A DNA stretch of 64,000 bases from Streptomyces sp. TP-A0874 (GCF_001748085.1 NZ_BBZK01000008.1:124001-188000), one strand, 5' to 3'; counted from the first letter of the stretch, positions 25,824-35,320 are shown. Translations and numbers: made by a program. Notes: generated by a model from the letters alone, not told the origin.

Positions 25824-27437
25824 TCACTCCTGAGGCTCCACGCCCGCCCGCAGCAGGCCGTAGGTGTAGGCGTCGGAGAGCGCCTCCCAGGAGGCCGCGA
25901 TGACGTTGTCGGCGACCCCGATGGTGTTCCACTCGGCGCTGCCGTCACTGGTCGAGACGAGCACCCGGGTCGTGGACTCGGTGCCGTGCTTGCCCTCCAG
26001 GATACGGACCTTGTAGTCGACCAGCTCCAGTCGGGCCAGCTCCGGGTAGATCCGCTCCAGCCCCACCCGCAGCGCCCGGTCCAGGGCGTTGACCGGACCG
26101 TTGCCCTCAGCGGTGGCGACGATCCGCTCCCCCTTGGCCCAGAGCTTCACCGTGGCCTCGTTGGCGTGGGTGCCGTCCGGGCGGTCCTCCACGATGGTCC
26201 GCCAGGACTCGACGCCGAAGTAGCGCCGGGTCGTCCGCTCCTCCACCTCCTCGCGGAGCAGCAGCTCGAAGGAGGCGTCGGCGGCCTCGTAGGTGTAGCC
26301 GGACAGTTCCCGCTCCTTGACCCGGGCCACCACCCGTCCGACCAGCTCGCGGTCGTCGCTCAGGTCGATGCCGAGTTCCTTGCCCTTGAGCTCGATCGAG
26401 GCCCGGCCGGCCATGTCGGAGACCAGCATCCGCATGCTGTTCCCGACCAGGCCGGGGTCGATGTGCTGGTAGAGGTCCGGATCCACCTTGATCGCCGAGG
26501 CGTGGAGTCCGGCCTTGTGCGCGAAGGCCGAGACCCCGACGTAGGGCTGGTGCGTGGAGGGGGTGAGGTTCACGACCTCGGCGATGGCGTGGGAGATCCG
26601 GGTGGTCTCCGCGAGGGCGCCCTCCGGCAGCACCCGGCGGCCGTACTTCAGCTCCAGGGCCGCGACGACCGGGAAGAGGTTGGCGTTACCCACCCGCTCC
26701 CCGTAGCCGTTGGCGGTGCACTGGACGTGGGTCGCCCCGCCGTCCACCGCGGCGAGCGAGTTGGCCACCGCGCAGCCGGTGTCGTCCTGGGCGTGGATGC
26801 CGAGCCGCGCTCCGGTGTCCGCCAGGACGGTCGAGACGAAGGCCTGGACCTGGGCGGGCAGCATGCCGCCGTTGGTGTCGCAGAGCACCACGACGTCCGC
26901 ACCGGCCTCGTGCGCGGTCCGCACGACCTGCTTGGCGTAGTCGGGGTTCGCCCGGTAGCCGTCGAAGAAGTGCTCGCAGTCCACGAACACCCGCCGGCCC
27001 CGGTCCCGGAGGTAGGCGACGGTGTCCCGGACCATCGCCAGGTTCTCCTCCAGTGTGGTGCGCAGCGCCAGTTCCACATGGCGGTCGTGGGCCTTGGCGA
27101 CCAGTGTGATCACCGGGGTCTCGGCCTCCAGCAGTGCTCTGAGCTGCGGGTCTTCCTCCACCCTGACCCCGGCCCGGCGGGTGGAGCCGAAGGCGACCAG
27201 CTGTGCGTGGCGGAAGTCGATCTCCTTCCGGGCGCGGGCGAAGAACTCGGTGTCCCTGGGGTTGGCGCCCGGCCAGCCGCCCTCGATGAAGCCCACGCCG
27301 AAGTCGTCCAGGTGGCGGGCGATGGTGAGCTTGTCCGCGACGGAGAGGCTGATGCCCTCCCGCTGGGCACCGTCGCGCAGCGTCGTGTCGAAGACGTGGA
27401 ACGCGTCGTCCACCGGACTTGTCGATACGTCCGTCAT
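25824..27437 (-). CDS. cimA: Citramalate synthase (2-isopropylmalate synthase/homocitrate synthase family)
   Basis: The 537-aa product starts at ATG 27437. CimA condenses pyruvate and acetyl-CoA to citramalate, a threonine-independent entry to isoleucine. The N-terminal TIM-barrel motif is FDTTLRDGAQREG (about 14-26), followed by GWPGANPRD and the metal-binding HAQDDTGCAVANS. The C-terminal LeuA-type dimerisation/regulatory domain is present (GNGPVNALDRALR, YKVRILEGKHGTESTTRV). It is preceded by a 360-base leader with a terminator and an Ile-Ile mini-ORF. Distinction from LeuA rests on the overall subgroup resemblance. Confidence 0.88.
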   Translation of the reverse strand: MTDVSTSPVDDAFHVFDTTLRDGAQREGISLSVADKLTIARHLDDFGVGFIEGGWPGANPRDTEFFARARKEIDFRHAQLVAFGSTRRAGVRVEEDPQLRALLEAETPVITLVAKAHDRHVELALRTTLEENLAMVRDTVAYLRDRGRRVFVDCEHFFDGYRANPDYAKQVVRTAHEAGADVVVLCDTNGGMLPAQVQAFVSTVLADTGARLGIHAQDDTGCAVANSLAAVDGGATHVQCTANGYGERVGNANLFPVVAALELKYGRRVLPEGALAETTRISHAIAEVVNLTPSTHQPYVGVSAFAHKAGLHASAIKVDPDLYQHIDPGLVGNSMRMLVSDMAGRASIELKGKELGIDLSDDRELVGRVVARVKERELSGYTYEAADASFELLLREEVEERTTRRYFGVESWRTIVEDRPDGTHANEATVKLWAKGERIVATAEGNGPVNALDRALRVGLERIYPELARLELVDYKVRILEGKHGTESTTRVLVSTSDGSAEWNTIGVADNVIAASWEALSDAYTYGLLRAGVEPQE

Positions 27438-27542
27438 GTTGCTGGGGCTCCTGTCGAGTCTCGGCCTACCGGAATGACCGGTTCCACCGTCCTCCAATGA
27501 TCCCCCGCGCTCCTCCTCCGGCGATGGTGGGGCCGGAAAACG

Positions 27543-27569
27543 AAAAAACCCCTCGCGGGTGCGAGAGGT
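27543..27569 (-). terminator. Attenuator-type terminator upstream of cimA
   Basis: ACCTCTCGC and GCGAGGGGT pair, with one mismatch, on the minus strand and are followed by TTTTTT (27543-27548 on the plus strand), 106 bases before the cimA start. A U-run terminator inside a leader is the mark of attenuation. Confidence 0.72.
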
Positions 27570-27629
27570 CTGCGCGCGGGTCTTGGGACACGATGTCCGC
27601 TGCCGCATCGGTTCACTGCGGTTCAGCGG

Positions 27630-27665
27630 TCACTGCGGACCGGCGCGCCTGCTGCCAATAATCAT
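27630..27665 (-). promoter_or_regulatory. Possible leader peptide of cimA (MIIGSRRAGPQ)
   Basis: An 11-codon ORF begins ATG ATT ATT. Two consecutive isoleucine codons with non-G/C third bases are rare in this genome and fit the isoleucine end product. It lies 60 bases upstream of the terminator at 27543-27569. No strong ribosome site is visible, so translation is unproven. Confidence 0.45.
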
Positions 27666-27740
27666 GGCGAACGAGAGCACGGAAGAAGTCTGCCACGAAA
27701 ACGACGAAGACCGCCGACTTGTCTCACCATACGGTCACAC

Positions 27741-27780
27741 CAGGGGATCCGCCGGGCCGCTGGGCAGGTCGGAACCCCTG
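27741..27780 (-). terminator. Hairpin downstream of ilvE
   Basis: CAGGGG (27741-27746) pairs with CCCCTG (27775-27780). There are further pairs inside (CCG with CGG, and a GC-rich core CCGGGCCGCTGGG). It is 18 bases past the ilvE stop. Confidence 0.55.
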
Positions 27781-27797
27781 GTGAGCCGTGGGGGCGG

Positions 27798-28883
27798 TCA
27801 GCCCAGCGAGTGCATCCAGCCATGGGGGTCGGGCGCGACGCCGGTCTGGATGTCCAGCAGCGCCTGCCGGAGCTTCATCGTGACCTCGCCCGGCCGGCCG
27901 TCGGCGACGGTCCAGCTGGCCCGGGTCGACTTCACCGCACCGACCGGGGTGATCACGGCAGCGGTGCCGCAGGCGAACACCTCCGTCAACGAGCCGTCCG
28001 CGTTGCCGCTCTGCCAGTCCTCCACCGAGATCCGCTCCTCGGAAACCTCGTGTCCGAGGTCACGGGCGATCTGGAGCAGCGAGGACCGGGTCACACCCGG
28101 CAGCAGCGATCCGGAGAGCTCCGGCGTCACGATGCGGTCACCGTAGACGAAGTAGAGGTTCATGCCCCCCATCTCCTCGATCCAGCGGCGTTCGAGCGCG
28201 TCCAGCCAGACCACCTGGTCGCAGCCCTGCTCGGCTGCCTGTGCCTGGGCTACCAGGGAAGCGGCGTAGTTGCCGCCGGTCTTGGCCGCGCCGGTGCCGC
28301 CGGGCACCGCCCGGACATACTCCTCCGACAACCAGACCGAGACCGGCTCCACCCCGCCCGGGAAGTAGGCGCCGGCGGGCGAGGCGATCACCACGAACAG
28401 GTACTCGTTGGCGGGCTTGACGCCCAACCCGACCTCCGTCGCGAACATGAAGGGCCGGAGGTAGAGCGACTGCTCCCCCTGCGCCGGCACCCATGCCCGG
28501 TCCTGGGTGACGAGCCGGTCACAGGCCTCGATGAAGGTCTCCACCGGCAGTTCCGGCATGGCGAGCCTGCGGGCAGAGGACTGGAAACGCTGGGCGTTGG
28601 CCTCGGGCCGGAAAGTGGCGACGGAGCCGTCCGGCTGGCGGTAGGCCTTCAGCCCCTCGAAGATCGTCTGCGCGTAGTGCAGGGTCATGTTGGCCGGGTC
28701 GATCGACAGCGGTCCGTAGGGCAAGAGTTCGCCGTTGTGCCAGCCACGCCCCTCCGTCCATCGGATCGTCACCATGTGATCGGTGAAGTGTCGGCCGAAT
28801 CCTGGGGCGGCCAGGATCGCCTCCCGCTCCGCGTCGGACAGCGGGTGGGAGGAGGGCTTGAGCTCGATCGAGGGGGTCGTCAT
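27798..28883 (-). CDS. ilvE: Branched-chain amino acid aminotransferase
   Basis: This 361-aa class IV PLP aminotransferase carries out the last step of Ile, Leu and Val synthesis and the first step of their breakdown. Blocks are [14 protein letters not shown] (about 74), the lysine region [14 protein letters not shown] (about 199), and [29 protein letters not shown] and [15 protein letters not shown]. The start is ATG 28883 with AAGGAC upstream. It lies upstream of cimA on the same strand but is separated by a hairpin and leader. Confidence 0.95.
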   Translation of the reverse strand: MTTPSIELKPSSHPLSDAEREAILAAPGFGRHFTDHMVTIRWTEGRGWHNGELLPYGPLSIDPANMTLHYAQTIFEGLKAYRQPDGSVATFRPEANAQRFQSSARRLAMPELPVETFIEACDRLVTQDRAWVPAQGEQSLYLRPFMFATEVGLGVKPANEYLFVVIASPAGAYFPGGVEPVSVWLSEEYVRAVPGGTGAAKTGGNYAASLVAQAQAAEQGCDQVVWLDALERRWIEEMGGMNLYFVYGDRIVTPELSGSLLPGVTRSSLLQIARDLGHEVSEERISVEDWQSGNADGSLTEVFACGTAAVITPVGAVKSTRASWTVADGRPGEVTMKLRQALLDIQTGVAPDPHGWMHSLG

Positions 28884-29544
28884 CTGAGAAGTCCTTCACC
28901 GTCAGGTCGTATCGGCCCCGCACACCGCTGCTCGGGCGTCGCCCGCGCCCACCCCGGGGGCGAGCGAGCCCGGGAACCGCGCGATCGGGACGGCTCGCCC
29001 CGCCGTGAGGTTCGGCGCTCTCCCACCCGCCGGTCCGGAGGTTCGGACGGCACCGCCACCCGGTCCCGCGGGCGCCTCGCGCTCACCCGCCGGACGCCGA
29101 GACGGGGCGAACCCTGCCTGCCGCGGCACTAGGACGTCCAAGTTTCCCCTCGATGTGCGGTCCGGTGACCGATTGTTTTGTGGCTTCATTGTCGCCCACC
29201 GCGAGTCGGCGCGGGCGGGCGGTCGCCCGCGCGGGCTTTTCACGGGTTGGCGTCGATGGTCCCACCCGGCGGGGCCGTTGTCAGGCACAGGGCCGGGCGC
29301 AGTCGGAACGCGCACCGTCCGGAGCGCCGGTTGTTCGTTCGGTGACCGGTCGGCCCGAGGCATCCGGTCGCAGCGGGGGGTCCACCGGGCCCTGTGCCGA
29401 GTTGCCGCGGTCCGGGCTGACCGGCGCGGCCGGCACCGGAGCGGCCGCGCCGTTCTCCCCCGGGCGGCTCAGAGGTCCTCCCGGGGGCTCCGCCGACCGC
29501 GGCCGAGGGACCCGGGGCCGGCGGAGGTTCTGCGTCCGGTCGGC
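28884..29544. other. 661-base gap between leuB and ilvE, no gene seen
   Basis: No reading frame here has convincing gene features. A perfect hairpin lies inside: GCGCGGGCG (29209-29217) with CGCCCGCGC (29224-29232), followed by TTTT on the plus strand. AT-richer sequence at 29165-29195 may belong to an ilvE promoter. It is the longest apparently empty stretch of the amino-acid region. Confidence 0.5.
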
Positions 29545-30585
29545 TCAGCCGGCTACCCGGGCCGCGAGCGCGTCGCCGATCTCCTCGGTCGAGCGACCGC
29601 CCGCCGAGCGTTCGGAGAGGTCCGCCGCCACGGCGGCTTCCACCCGCTCGGCCTCGGCCTCGTAACCCAGGTGCCGGAGCAGCAGCGCCACCGAGAGTAC
29701 GGTCGCCGTCGGGTCGGCCTTGCCCTGCCCCGCGATGTCCGGCGCGGAGCCGTGGACCGGCTCGAACATCGAGGGGAACTCACCGGTGGGGTTGATGTTG
29801 CCGGAGGCGGCCAGTCCGATGCCGCCGGTGACGGCGGCGGCGAGGTCGGTGAGGATGTCGCCGAAGAGGTTGTCGGTGACGATCACGTCGAACCGCTCGG
29901 GCTGGGTGACGAAGAAGATCGTCGCGGCGTCGACGTGCAGGTAGTCGGTGGTGACCTGCGGATACTCCGCGCCGACCGCGTCGAAGATCCGCTTCCACAG
30001 CTGGCCGGCGTGGATCAGCACGTTGTTCTTGTGGACGAGGGTGAGTTTCTTCCGGGGCCGTGCGTCGGCCCGCCGGTAGGCGTCGCGTACCACCCGCTCG
30101 ACACCGTAGGCGGTGTTGAGACTCACCTCGGTGGCCACCTCGGCCTCGGTGGAGCCCCGGAGCACGCCGCCGTTGCCGACGTACGGCCCCTCGGTGCCCT
30201 CGCGGACCACCACGAAGTCGATCTGGGGGCGGCCCTGGAGCGGTGTCGCGGTGTTCGGGAAGAGCTTTGACGGGCGGAGGTTGACGTAGTGGTCGAAGGC
30301 GAAGCGCAGCTTGAGCAGCAGTCCCCGCTCCAACACCCCCGAGGGAACCGACGGGTCGCCGATGGCGCCGAGCAGGATCGCGTCGTGCCGCCGGATGCTG
30401 TCGAGCTCGGCGTCCGGGAGGGTCTCGCCGGTGGCGTGCCAGCGGCGGGCCCCGAGATCGTACTCCCGGGTCTCCAGCTTCACGCTCTGCGGAAGGACCG
30501 CCGATAGGACCTTCAGGCCCTGAGCCACGACTTCCGGTCCGATGCCGTCACCGGGGACCACTGCGAGATCGATGCTGCGAGACAT
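29545..30585 (-). CDS. leuB: 3-isopropylmalate dehydrogenase
   Basis: The 346-aa LeuB oxidatively decarboxylates 3-isopropylmalate in leucine synthesis. The N terminus has [16 protein letters not shown]. The substrate-binding arginine and tyrosine blocks are visible ([32 protein letters not shown]), as are the metal-site [17 protein letters not shown] and the NAD-site [19 protein letters not shown]. It stands about 24 kb from leuCD, which is usual in Streptomyces. Confidence 0.96.
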   Translation of the reverse strand: MSRSIDLAVVPGDGIGPEVVAQGLKVLSAVLPQSVKLETREYDLGARRWHATGETLPDAELDSIRRHDAILLGAIGDPSVPSGVLERGLLLKLRFAFDHYVNLRPSKLFPNTATPLQGRPQIDFVVVREGTEGPYVGNGGVLRGSTEAEVATEVSLNTAYGVERVVRDAYRRADARPRKKLTLVHKNNVLIHAGQLWKRIFDAVGAEYPQVTTDYLHVDAATIFFVTQPERFDVIVTDNLFGDILTDLAAAVTGGIGLAASGNINPTGEFPSMFEPVHGSAPDIAGQGKADPTATVLSVALLLRHLGYEAEAERVEAAVAADLSERSAGGRSTEEIGDALAARVAG

Positions 30586-30670
30586 GCGGGAACCATAACC
30601 TCACGTCCCATTGCCTGACACGTCTCGTCCGCCATGCGGACAATGTCCTCGGGTCCGGGACGGGCGGGCC

Positions 30671-30808
30671 TCAGTGCCCGGTGGCCCCGCCGTTGTCCCG
30701 GCGGTCCAGGGCGCGCTGCAGTGCGGCGGCGGCGTTCTTCCGGGCGGTGTTTTCGGCGGCGGAGCTGGCGGTACGGCGGCGGACCTTGCGGACGGGCTGG
30801 TTCAACAT
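30671..30808 (-). CDS. 45-aa basic peptide of unknown function
   Basis: From ATG 30808 the peptide has 45 residues. The N-terminal part is strongly basic (QPVRKVRRRTASS), followed by an Ala-rich helix (ENTARKNAAAALQRALDRRD). GGGAGA lies 6 bases upstream of the start, which is the main reason to accept it. The upstream ~150 bases are AT-rich with an inverted pair GAGACAG/CTGTCTC, a likely promoter. It could bind nucleic acid or a membrane, but no family is recognised. It is not obviously linked to leuB, which begins 85 bases later on the same strand. Confidence 0.55.
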   Translation of the reverse strand: MLNQPVRKVRRRTASSAAENTARKNAAAALQRALDRRDNGGATGH

Positions 30809-31050
30809 GCGCGTTCTCCCAAACGAGGGCAGGCAACACCTGCTGATGGCTTTGAGGACGCCGGAAGGCGGCGGGAGGCCAGAGGTGCGGCAGGGGTCGC
30901 CTGCGGAAGGCACCGGCCCGCTTCCGCCGATCGCTGGGATCGAGCGAGACAGTCGGCTCCTACAAAAGTAAGGCAGCAGAGCGCCGCTGTCTCTACAAAT
31001 AGTCGGCCTTCCTACTATCTGAGACGGCAGCTGCCGGCGCGCCACGCGAA

Positions 31051-31085
31051 GTGCCCCCGCCCGGAGTAATGCCGGACGGGGGCAC
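31051..31085 (-). terminator. Terminator of the P5C dehydrogenase gene
   Basis: GTGCCCCCGCCCGG (31051-31064) pairs with CCGGACGGGGGCAC (31072-31085) with one mismatch and a 7-base loop, 19 bases after the stop. Confidence 0.75.
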
Positions 31086-31103
31086 CCATGGGACAGGAGC
31101 AGG

Positions 31104-32735
31104 TCAGCCCATGTGCGGGTAGCGATAGTCGGTCGGTGCGACCATCGTCTCCTTGATGGCGCGCGGGGAGGACCACCGCATCAGGTTGAACTTCGAGCCG
31201 GCCTTGTCGTTGGTACCGGAGGCCCGGCCGCCGCCGAAGGGCTGCTGTCCCACGATCGAGCCGGTCGGCCGGTCGTTCAGGTAGAAGTTGCCCGCCGCGA
31301 AACGCAGCTTCTCCGAGGCGCTGGCCAGCACCTGCCGGTCGCGGGCCAGCACCGCACCGGTCAGCGCGTAGGACGACACCGACTCCATCTGGTCCAGTAC
31401 CGCCTCGAAGTCCGCGTCCTCGTAGACGTGCACGGCGATGATCGGGCCGAAGTACTCGGTCTTGAACAGCTCGTTCTCCGGATCGGAGCAGGTGATGACG
31501 GTCGGCCGGACGAAGTAGCCCACCGAGTCGTCGTACGTACCGCCCGCGACGATCTCACAGCTCGGGTCAGCCGCGGCCCGGTCGATCGCGGCCTTGTTCT
31601 TGGCGAAGGCCCGCTCGTCGATGACCGCGGACATGAAGTTCGACAGATCCGTCGGGTCCCCCATGGTGAGGCCCTCGGTCTCGGCCACGAGTTCGGCCTT
31701 CAGGCCGCCCTCCCACAGTGAGCGCGGCAGGTAGGCGCGCGAGGCGGCGGAGCACTTCTGCCCCTGGTACTCGAAGGCACCGCGGATGATCGCGGTCTTC
31801 AGGACCGCCGGGTCGGCCGACGGGTGGGCGACGATGAAGTCCTTGCCACCGGTCTCCCCGACCACCCGCGGGTAGCTCCGGTACCCGGCGATGTTCTCGC
31901 CGACCGTCCGCCACAGGTGCTGGAAGGTCGCCGTCGAACCGGTGAAGTGCACACCCGCGAGGTCCGGGTGCGGAAGGGCCACCTCGGAGACCTCCCGGCC
32001 GTCGCCGGTCACCAGGTTGATCACGCCCTTGGGAAGGCCGGCCTCCTCCAGCAGCTCCATGAGCAGGACCGCGGAGTGGGTCTGGGTGGGGGACGGCTTC
32101 CAGACCACCACGTTGCCCATCAGCGCCGGAGCGGTGGGCAGGTTGCCGGCGATCGCCGTGAAGTTGAACGGCGTGATCGCGTAGACGAAGCCCTCCAGCG
32201 GACGGTGGTCCATCCGGTTCCAGACGCCGTCGGGCTGGATCAGCGGCTGCTCCTCCAGGATCTCCCGGGCGAAGTGCACGTTGAAGCGCCAGAAGTCGAC
32301 CAGCTCGCAGGGGGCGTCGATCTCGGCCTGCTGGGCGGTCTTGGACTGGCCGAGCATGGTGGAGGCCGCGATCGTCTCACGCCACGGCCCGGACAGCAGA
32401 TCGGCCGCCTTGAGGATGATCGCCGCGCGGTCGTCGAAGGACAGCGCGCGCCAGGCCGGGGCGGCGGCCAGCGCCGCGTCGATCGCGTCCTGCGCGTCCT
32501 GCCGGGTGGCGGTGGCGAAGGTGCCGAGCCGGGCCTTGTGGTTGTGCGGCTGCACGACGTCGACCCGCTCGCCGCCGCCCATCCGCTTCTCACCCCCGAT
32601 GGTCATCGGCAGGTCGATGGGGTTGGCCGCCAGCTCGCTGAGCTTCGCCTCCAGCCTGGCCCGTTCGGGGCTGCCGGGCGCGTAGCCGTGGACCGGCTCG
32701 TTGGCCGGAGCGGGTACTCGGGTCACTGCGTCCAT
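31104..32735 (-). CDS. pruA: L-glutamate gamma-semialdehyde (P5C) dehydrogenase
   Basis: The 543-aa product starts at ATG 32735; the reading continues 20 codons upstream without family support. This aldehyde dehydrogenase oxidises glutamate semialdehyde to glutamate in proline breakdown. The catalytic Glu is in VVGETGGKDFIVAH (about 290) and the catalytic Cys in YQGQKCSAASRAYLP (about 326). The NAD-binding block GNVVVWKPSPTQTHSAVLL lies near residue 210. The size matches the monofunctional (human ALDH4-like) type. It is paired with proline dehydrogenase. Confidence 0.94.
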   Translation of the reverse strand: MDAVTRVPAPANEPVHGYAPGSPERARLEAKLSELAANPIDLPMTIGGEKRMGGGERVDVVQPHNHKARLGTFATATRQDAQDAIDAALAAAPAWRALSFDDRAAIILKAADLLSGPWRETIAASTMLGQSKTAQQAEIDAPCELVDFWRFNVHFAREILEEQPLIQPDGVWNRMDHRPLEGFVYAITPFNFTAIAGNLPTAPALMGNVVVWKPSPTQTHSAVLLMELLEEAGLPKGVINLVTGDGREVSEVALPHPDLAGVHFTGSTATFQHLWRTVGENIAGYRSYPRVVGETGGKDFIVAHPSADPAVLKTAIIRGAFEYQGQKCSAASRAYLPRSLWEGGLKAELVAETEGLTMGDPTDLSNFMSAVIDERAFAKNKAAIDRAAADPSCEIVAGGTYDDSVGYFVRPTVITCSDPENELFKTEYFGPIIAVHVYEDADFEAVLDQMESVSSYALTGAVLARDRQVLASASEKLRFAAGNFYLNDRPTGSIVGQQPFGGGRASGTNDKAGSKFNLMRWSSPRAIKETMVAPTDYRYPHMG

Positions 32736-32878
32736 GAGGGGCGTTCTCTCCTTCGATCGTGAGGACAGGGATGCGAGGTCGTCTTGGTGCATCACCGGCT
32801 CGGCCGGAAGGGGTGCGCCGGGGAGCCCGGTGTGGGGCCCTCACTACCAGCATGCTCCCCTCGCGACGGGGTCTTCAG

Positions 32879-33805
32879 TCAGCCGTTCGTCACCAGCGAG
32901 CGCAGGAAGAAGGCGACGTTGGCCGGGCGCTCGGCCAACCGCCGCATGAAGTAGCCGTACCAGTCGGTGCCGTAGGGGACGTAGACCCGCATCCGGTGTC
33001 CTTCGGCCACCAGCCGCTGCTGCTCGGCCTCCCGGATCCCGAAGAGCATCTGGAACTCGTACTCCCCCGGCTTGCGGTCGGCGCGCCGGGCCAGCTCCTG
33101 GGCGATCGCGACCATCCGGGGGTCGTGGGAACCGACCATCGGATAACCCTCGCCGGCCATCAGCAGCTTCAGGCAGCGGACGAAGGCGCGGTCCACCTCC
33201 CGTTTGTCCCGGAAGGCCACGCTCGCCGGCTCGTCGTAGGCGCCCTTCACCAACCGGACCCGCGCGCCGCCCTCGGCGAGCGCCCGGCAGTCGTCCTCGC
33301 TCCGGAAGAGGTACGACTGCAGCACGGCGCCGGTCTCCGGGAAGCGCTTCCGCAGCTCCGCGTGGATGGCGAGGGTGGAGTCGACGGTGGTGTGGTCCTC
33401 CATGTCGAGGGTGACCGCAGTGCCGGCCGCGGCGGCCGCCTCGACCACCTCGGAGACGTTGGCCAGCGCGATGTCGTGCCCGCCGGGCAGGGCCTGCCCG
33501 AAGGCGGAGAGCTTGACCGAGAGTTCGGCGCGTTCTCCCATGCCCGTTCCGGCCAGCGCCTCCGCCAGCGCCAGGTAGGCGTCCCGGTTGCGCTGCGCCT
33601 CCTGCTTGTCGCGGGTGTCCTCGCCCAGGTGGTCGACGGTGACCCGCAGGCCGCGCTGTTCCAGGGCGCTCACCACGGCCAGGCAGTCAGCGAGCTCCTC
33701 CCCCGCCACGAACCGGTCCACCATGGCACGGGTGACGGGCGCCGCCGAGACGACACGGCGGATGCCGCTGCTGCGGGCGGCGGCGAGGAAGACGGGACCC
33801 AGCAC
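32879..33805 (-). CDS. putB: Proline dehydrogenase
   Basis: The 308-aa monofunctional flavoprotein oxidises proline to pyrroline-5-carboxylate and passes electrons to quinone. The TIM barrel carries SVKLSAFGQALPGGHDIA, VTLDMEDHTTVDSTL, RVRLVKGAYDEPASV and C-terminal RVYVPYGTDWYGYFMRRLAERP. It lies 143 bases upstream of the P5C dehydrogenase on the same strand, so one transcript probably serves both. It is divergent from a PucR-type regulator across paired palindromes. Confidence 0.94.
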   Translation of the reverse strand: MLGPVFLAAARSSGIRRVVSAAPVTRAMVDRFVAGEELADCLAVVSALEQRGLRVTVDHLGEDTRDKQEAQRNRDAYLALAEALAGTGMGERAELSVKLSAFGQALPGGHDIALANVSEVVEAAAAAGTAVTLDMEDHTTVDSTLAIHAELRKRFPETGAVLQSYLFRSEDDCRALAEGGARVRLVKGAYDEPASVAFRDKREVDRAFVRCLKLLMAGEGYPMVGSHDPRMVAIAQELARRADRKPGEYEFQMLFGIREAEQQRLVAEGHRMRVYVPYGTDWYGYFMRRLAERPANVAFFLRSLVTNG

Positions 33806-33932
33806 GGGGCACCTCCAAGTGAAGAACCGACCGGATCACAGCCGTCGGCGGAATCCAGGGGCCACTCGCGCCTCGGAACGCCGGCCCCGGGACGCACCGC
33901 CAACCTAGGAAGCGCCGCGCCCCAGGGCCATC

Positions 33933-33978
33933 GACAGCTGTCACGGTTCGCTGACGAGACCCTCATACAGCTGTATGA
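33933..33978. promoter_or_regulatory. Paired palindromes, likely operator of proline genes
   Basis: GACAGCTGTC (33933-33942) and TCATACAGCTGTATGA (33963-33978) are both perfect palindromes sharing ACAGCTGT. Their centres are 33 bp apart, close to three helical turns. They lie between divergent putB and the PucR-type gene. A dimeric or tetrameric regulator binding both is inferred. Confidence 0.62.
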
Positions 33979-34056
33979 AGACCGGTGAGCGGCGAGAATG
34001 GAGGCCCGCCGCCCTTCCGTGCGGCGGCGGACGGCGAGTGAGCTACCGGAGCGGCG

Positions 34057-35301
34057 ATGCGCGGTGACTATCAGCAACTGGTGGACGAGGTCTCGGCGGT
34101 GCTCGGCGCACCGGCCACCCTCGAGGACCGCGCCTTCCGGCTGATCGCCTTCGGAGCCCAGGACAGCGGTGACGCGGCCGGAGATCCGGCGCTGGACCCG
34201 GTCCGCACCCGCTCGATCCTGCACCGCCGCTCCACCCCGGCGGTCAGGGCCTGGTTCGAGGCCTTCGGCATCACCCGGGCCACCGGCCCGCTGCGGATCC
34301 CACCGGACCCAGCGGCCGGAGTGCTGATGGGCAGGATCTGCCTGCCCGCCCGGCACCGCGGAGTGGTGCACGGCTACGTTTGGCTGCTCGACGACGGCCA
34401 TCTGGCGGACCTGCGCACCAGCCCGCCGATCGATCCCCGACTGGGCGAGGCCATGGAGACGGCGGCCCGGATCGGAGCTCTGCTGGCCGCCGAGGCCAGC
34501 GCCGGCGCGGAGTCCGGCGAACGGCTGCGCACCGTGCTGACCGGACCGGACGCCGAGCGGGCCGGGGCGCTGGCCGAGCTGCGCGACGCGCTCGGCGCGG
34601 CGGCCGACGGCTGGCACGCCGTGGTGGCGGTGCTCCCCTCGCCGCCGCGGCAGAGCGCGGGAGAGGCCGCCGACCCCGGCCCCGGGCTGGCCGGGGTCCC
34701 CGGTGCGGTGGCGCTGTGCGCCGTCCGGGAGGTCGGAACGGCCGCCCTGGTGCGGCTCCGTCCGCCCGCCCTCCCCGCGCCGGAGACCGACACACCTCGG
34801 GGGAGCGACACGCCGGCGGCGGGCCGTCGGGTCTCCTGCGCCCCGGCGCGGAGCGCGGCGGTACGGCTCCTCGACACCCACCCGGCCACTGGGGCGACGG
34901 CCGGCGTGGGTGCCCCGCGGCAGGGATTGTCGGAGCTGCCCCGGGGCTGGCGGGAGGCGGTCGGTGCCGCCCGGGCGGCCCGCGCCGAGCCCCGGTTCGG
35001 CCCGGTGGCCGAGTGGAGCGGGATCGGGGCCTACCGGATGCTCTCCGGCCTTCCGCCGGAGGCCATGCCGGATCCGGTCGCGCTGCCCCTGCTGCACGGT
35101 CGGAACCCGCAGCTGGCCCGGACGGCGGAGGTGTTCCTGGACTGCGCGGGGCAGGCCGGACGCGCCGCCGCCGCACTGGGCATCCACCGGCAGACGCTCT
35201 ACTACCGGCTGTCGCGGATCGAGGAGCTGACCGGCCTCGGGCTGGACGACGGTCGCGACCGGCTGCTGCTGCACATGGCGCTCAAGAGCGCCCGGTTGTG
35301 A
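34057..35301 (+). CDS. PucR-family transcriptional regulator of proline catabolism
   Basis: The 414-aa product has a sensory N-terminal half (about 1-180) and a C-terminal PucR helix-turn-helix (AAALGIHRQTLYYRLSRIEE, then LTGLGLDDGRDRLLLHMAL). The arrangement matches the proline-responsive regulator found beside putB/pruA in Streptomyces and the PruR/PutR type of mycobacteria. Activation of putB-pruA by proline is likely. The start at ATG 34057 is supported by GGAG upstream. It is convergent with serA over a hairpin. Confidence 0.85.
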   Translation: MRGDYQQLVDEVSAVLGAPATLEDRAFRLIAFGAQDSGDAAGDPALDPVRTRSILHRRSTPAVRAWFEAFGITRATGPLRIPPDPAAGVLMGRICLPARHRGVVHGYVWLLDDGHLADLRTSPPIDPRLGEAMETAARIGALLAAEASAGAESGERLRTVLTGPDAERAGALAELRDALGAAADGWHAVVAVLPSPPRQSAGEAADPGPGLAGVPGAVALCAVREVGTAALVRLRPPALPAPETDTPRGSDTPAAGRRVSCAPARSAAVRLLDTHPATGATAGVGAPRQGLSELPRGWREAVGAARAARAEPRFGPVAEWSGIGAYRMLSGLPPEAMPDPVALPLLHGRNPQLARTAEVFLDCAGQAGRAAAALGIHRQTLYYRLSRIEELTGLGLDDGRDRLLLHMALKSARL

Positions 35302-35320
35302 GCGGTTCCCGACGACGAGA

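Noticed and set aside
28902..29363. A leader or small protein upstream of ilvE starting near LDVLVPRQ
   Set aside because: The frame has no stop after the Val/Leu codons, is rich in Pro, Arg and Gly, and has no terminator behind it, so it does not look like an attenuator leader.
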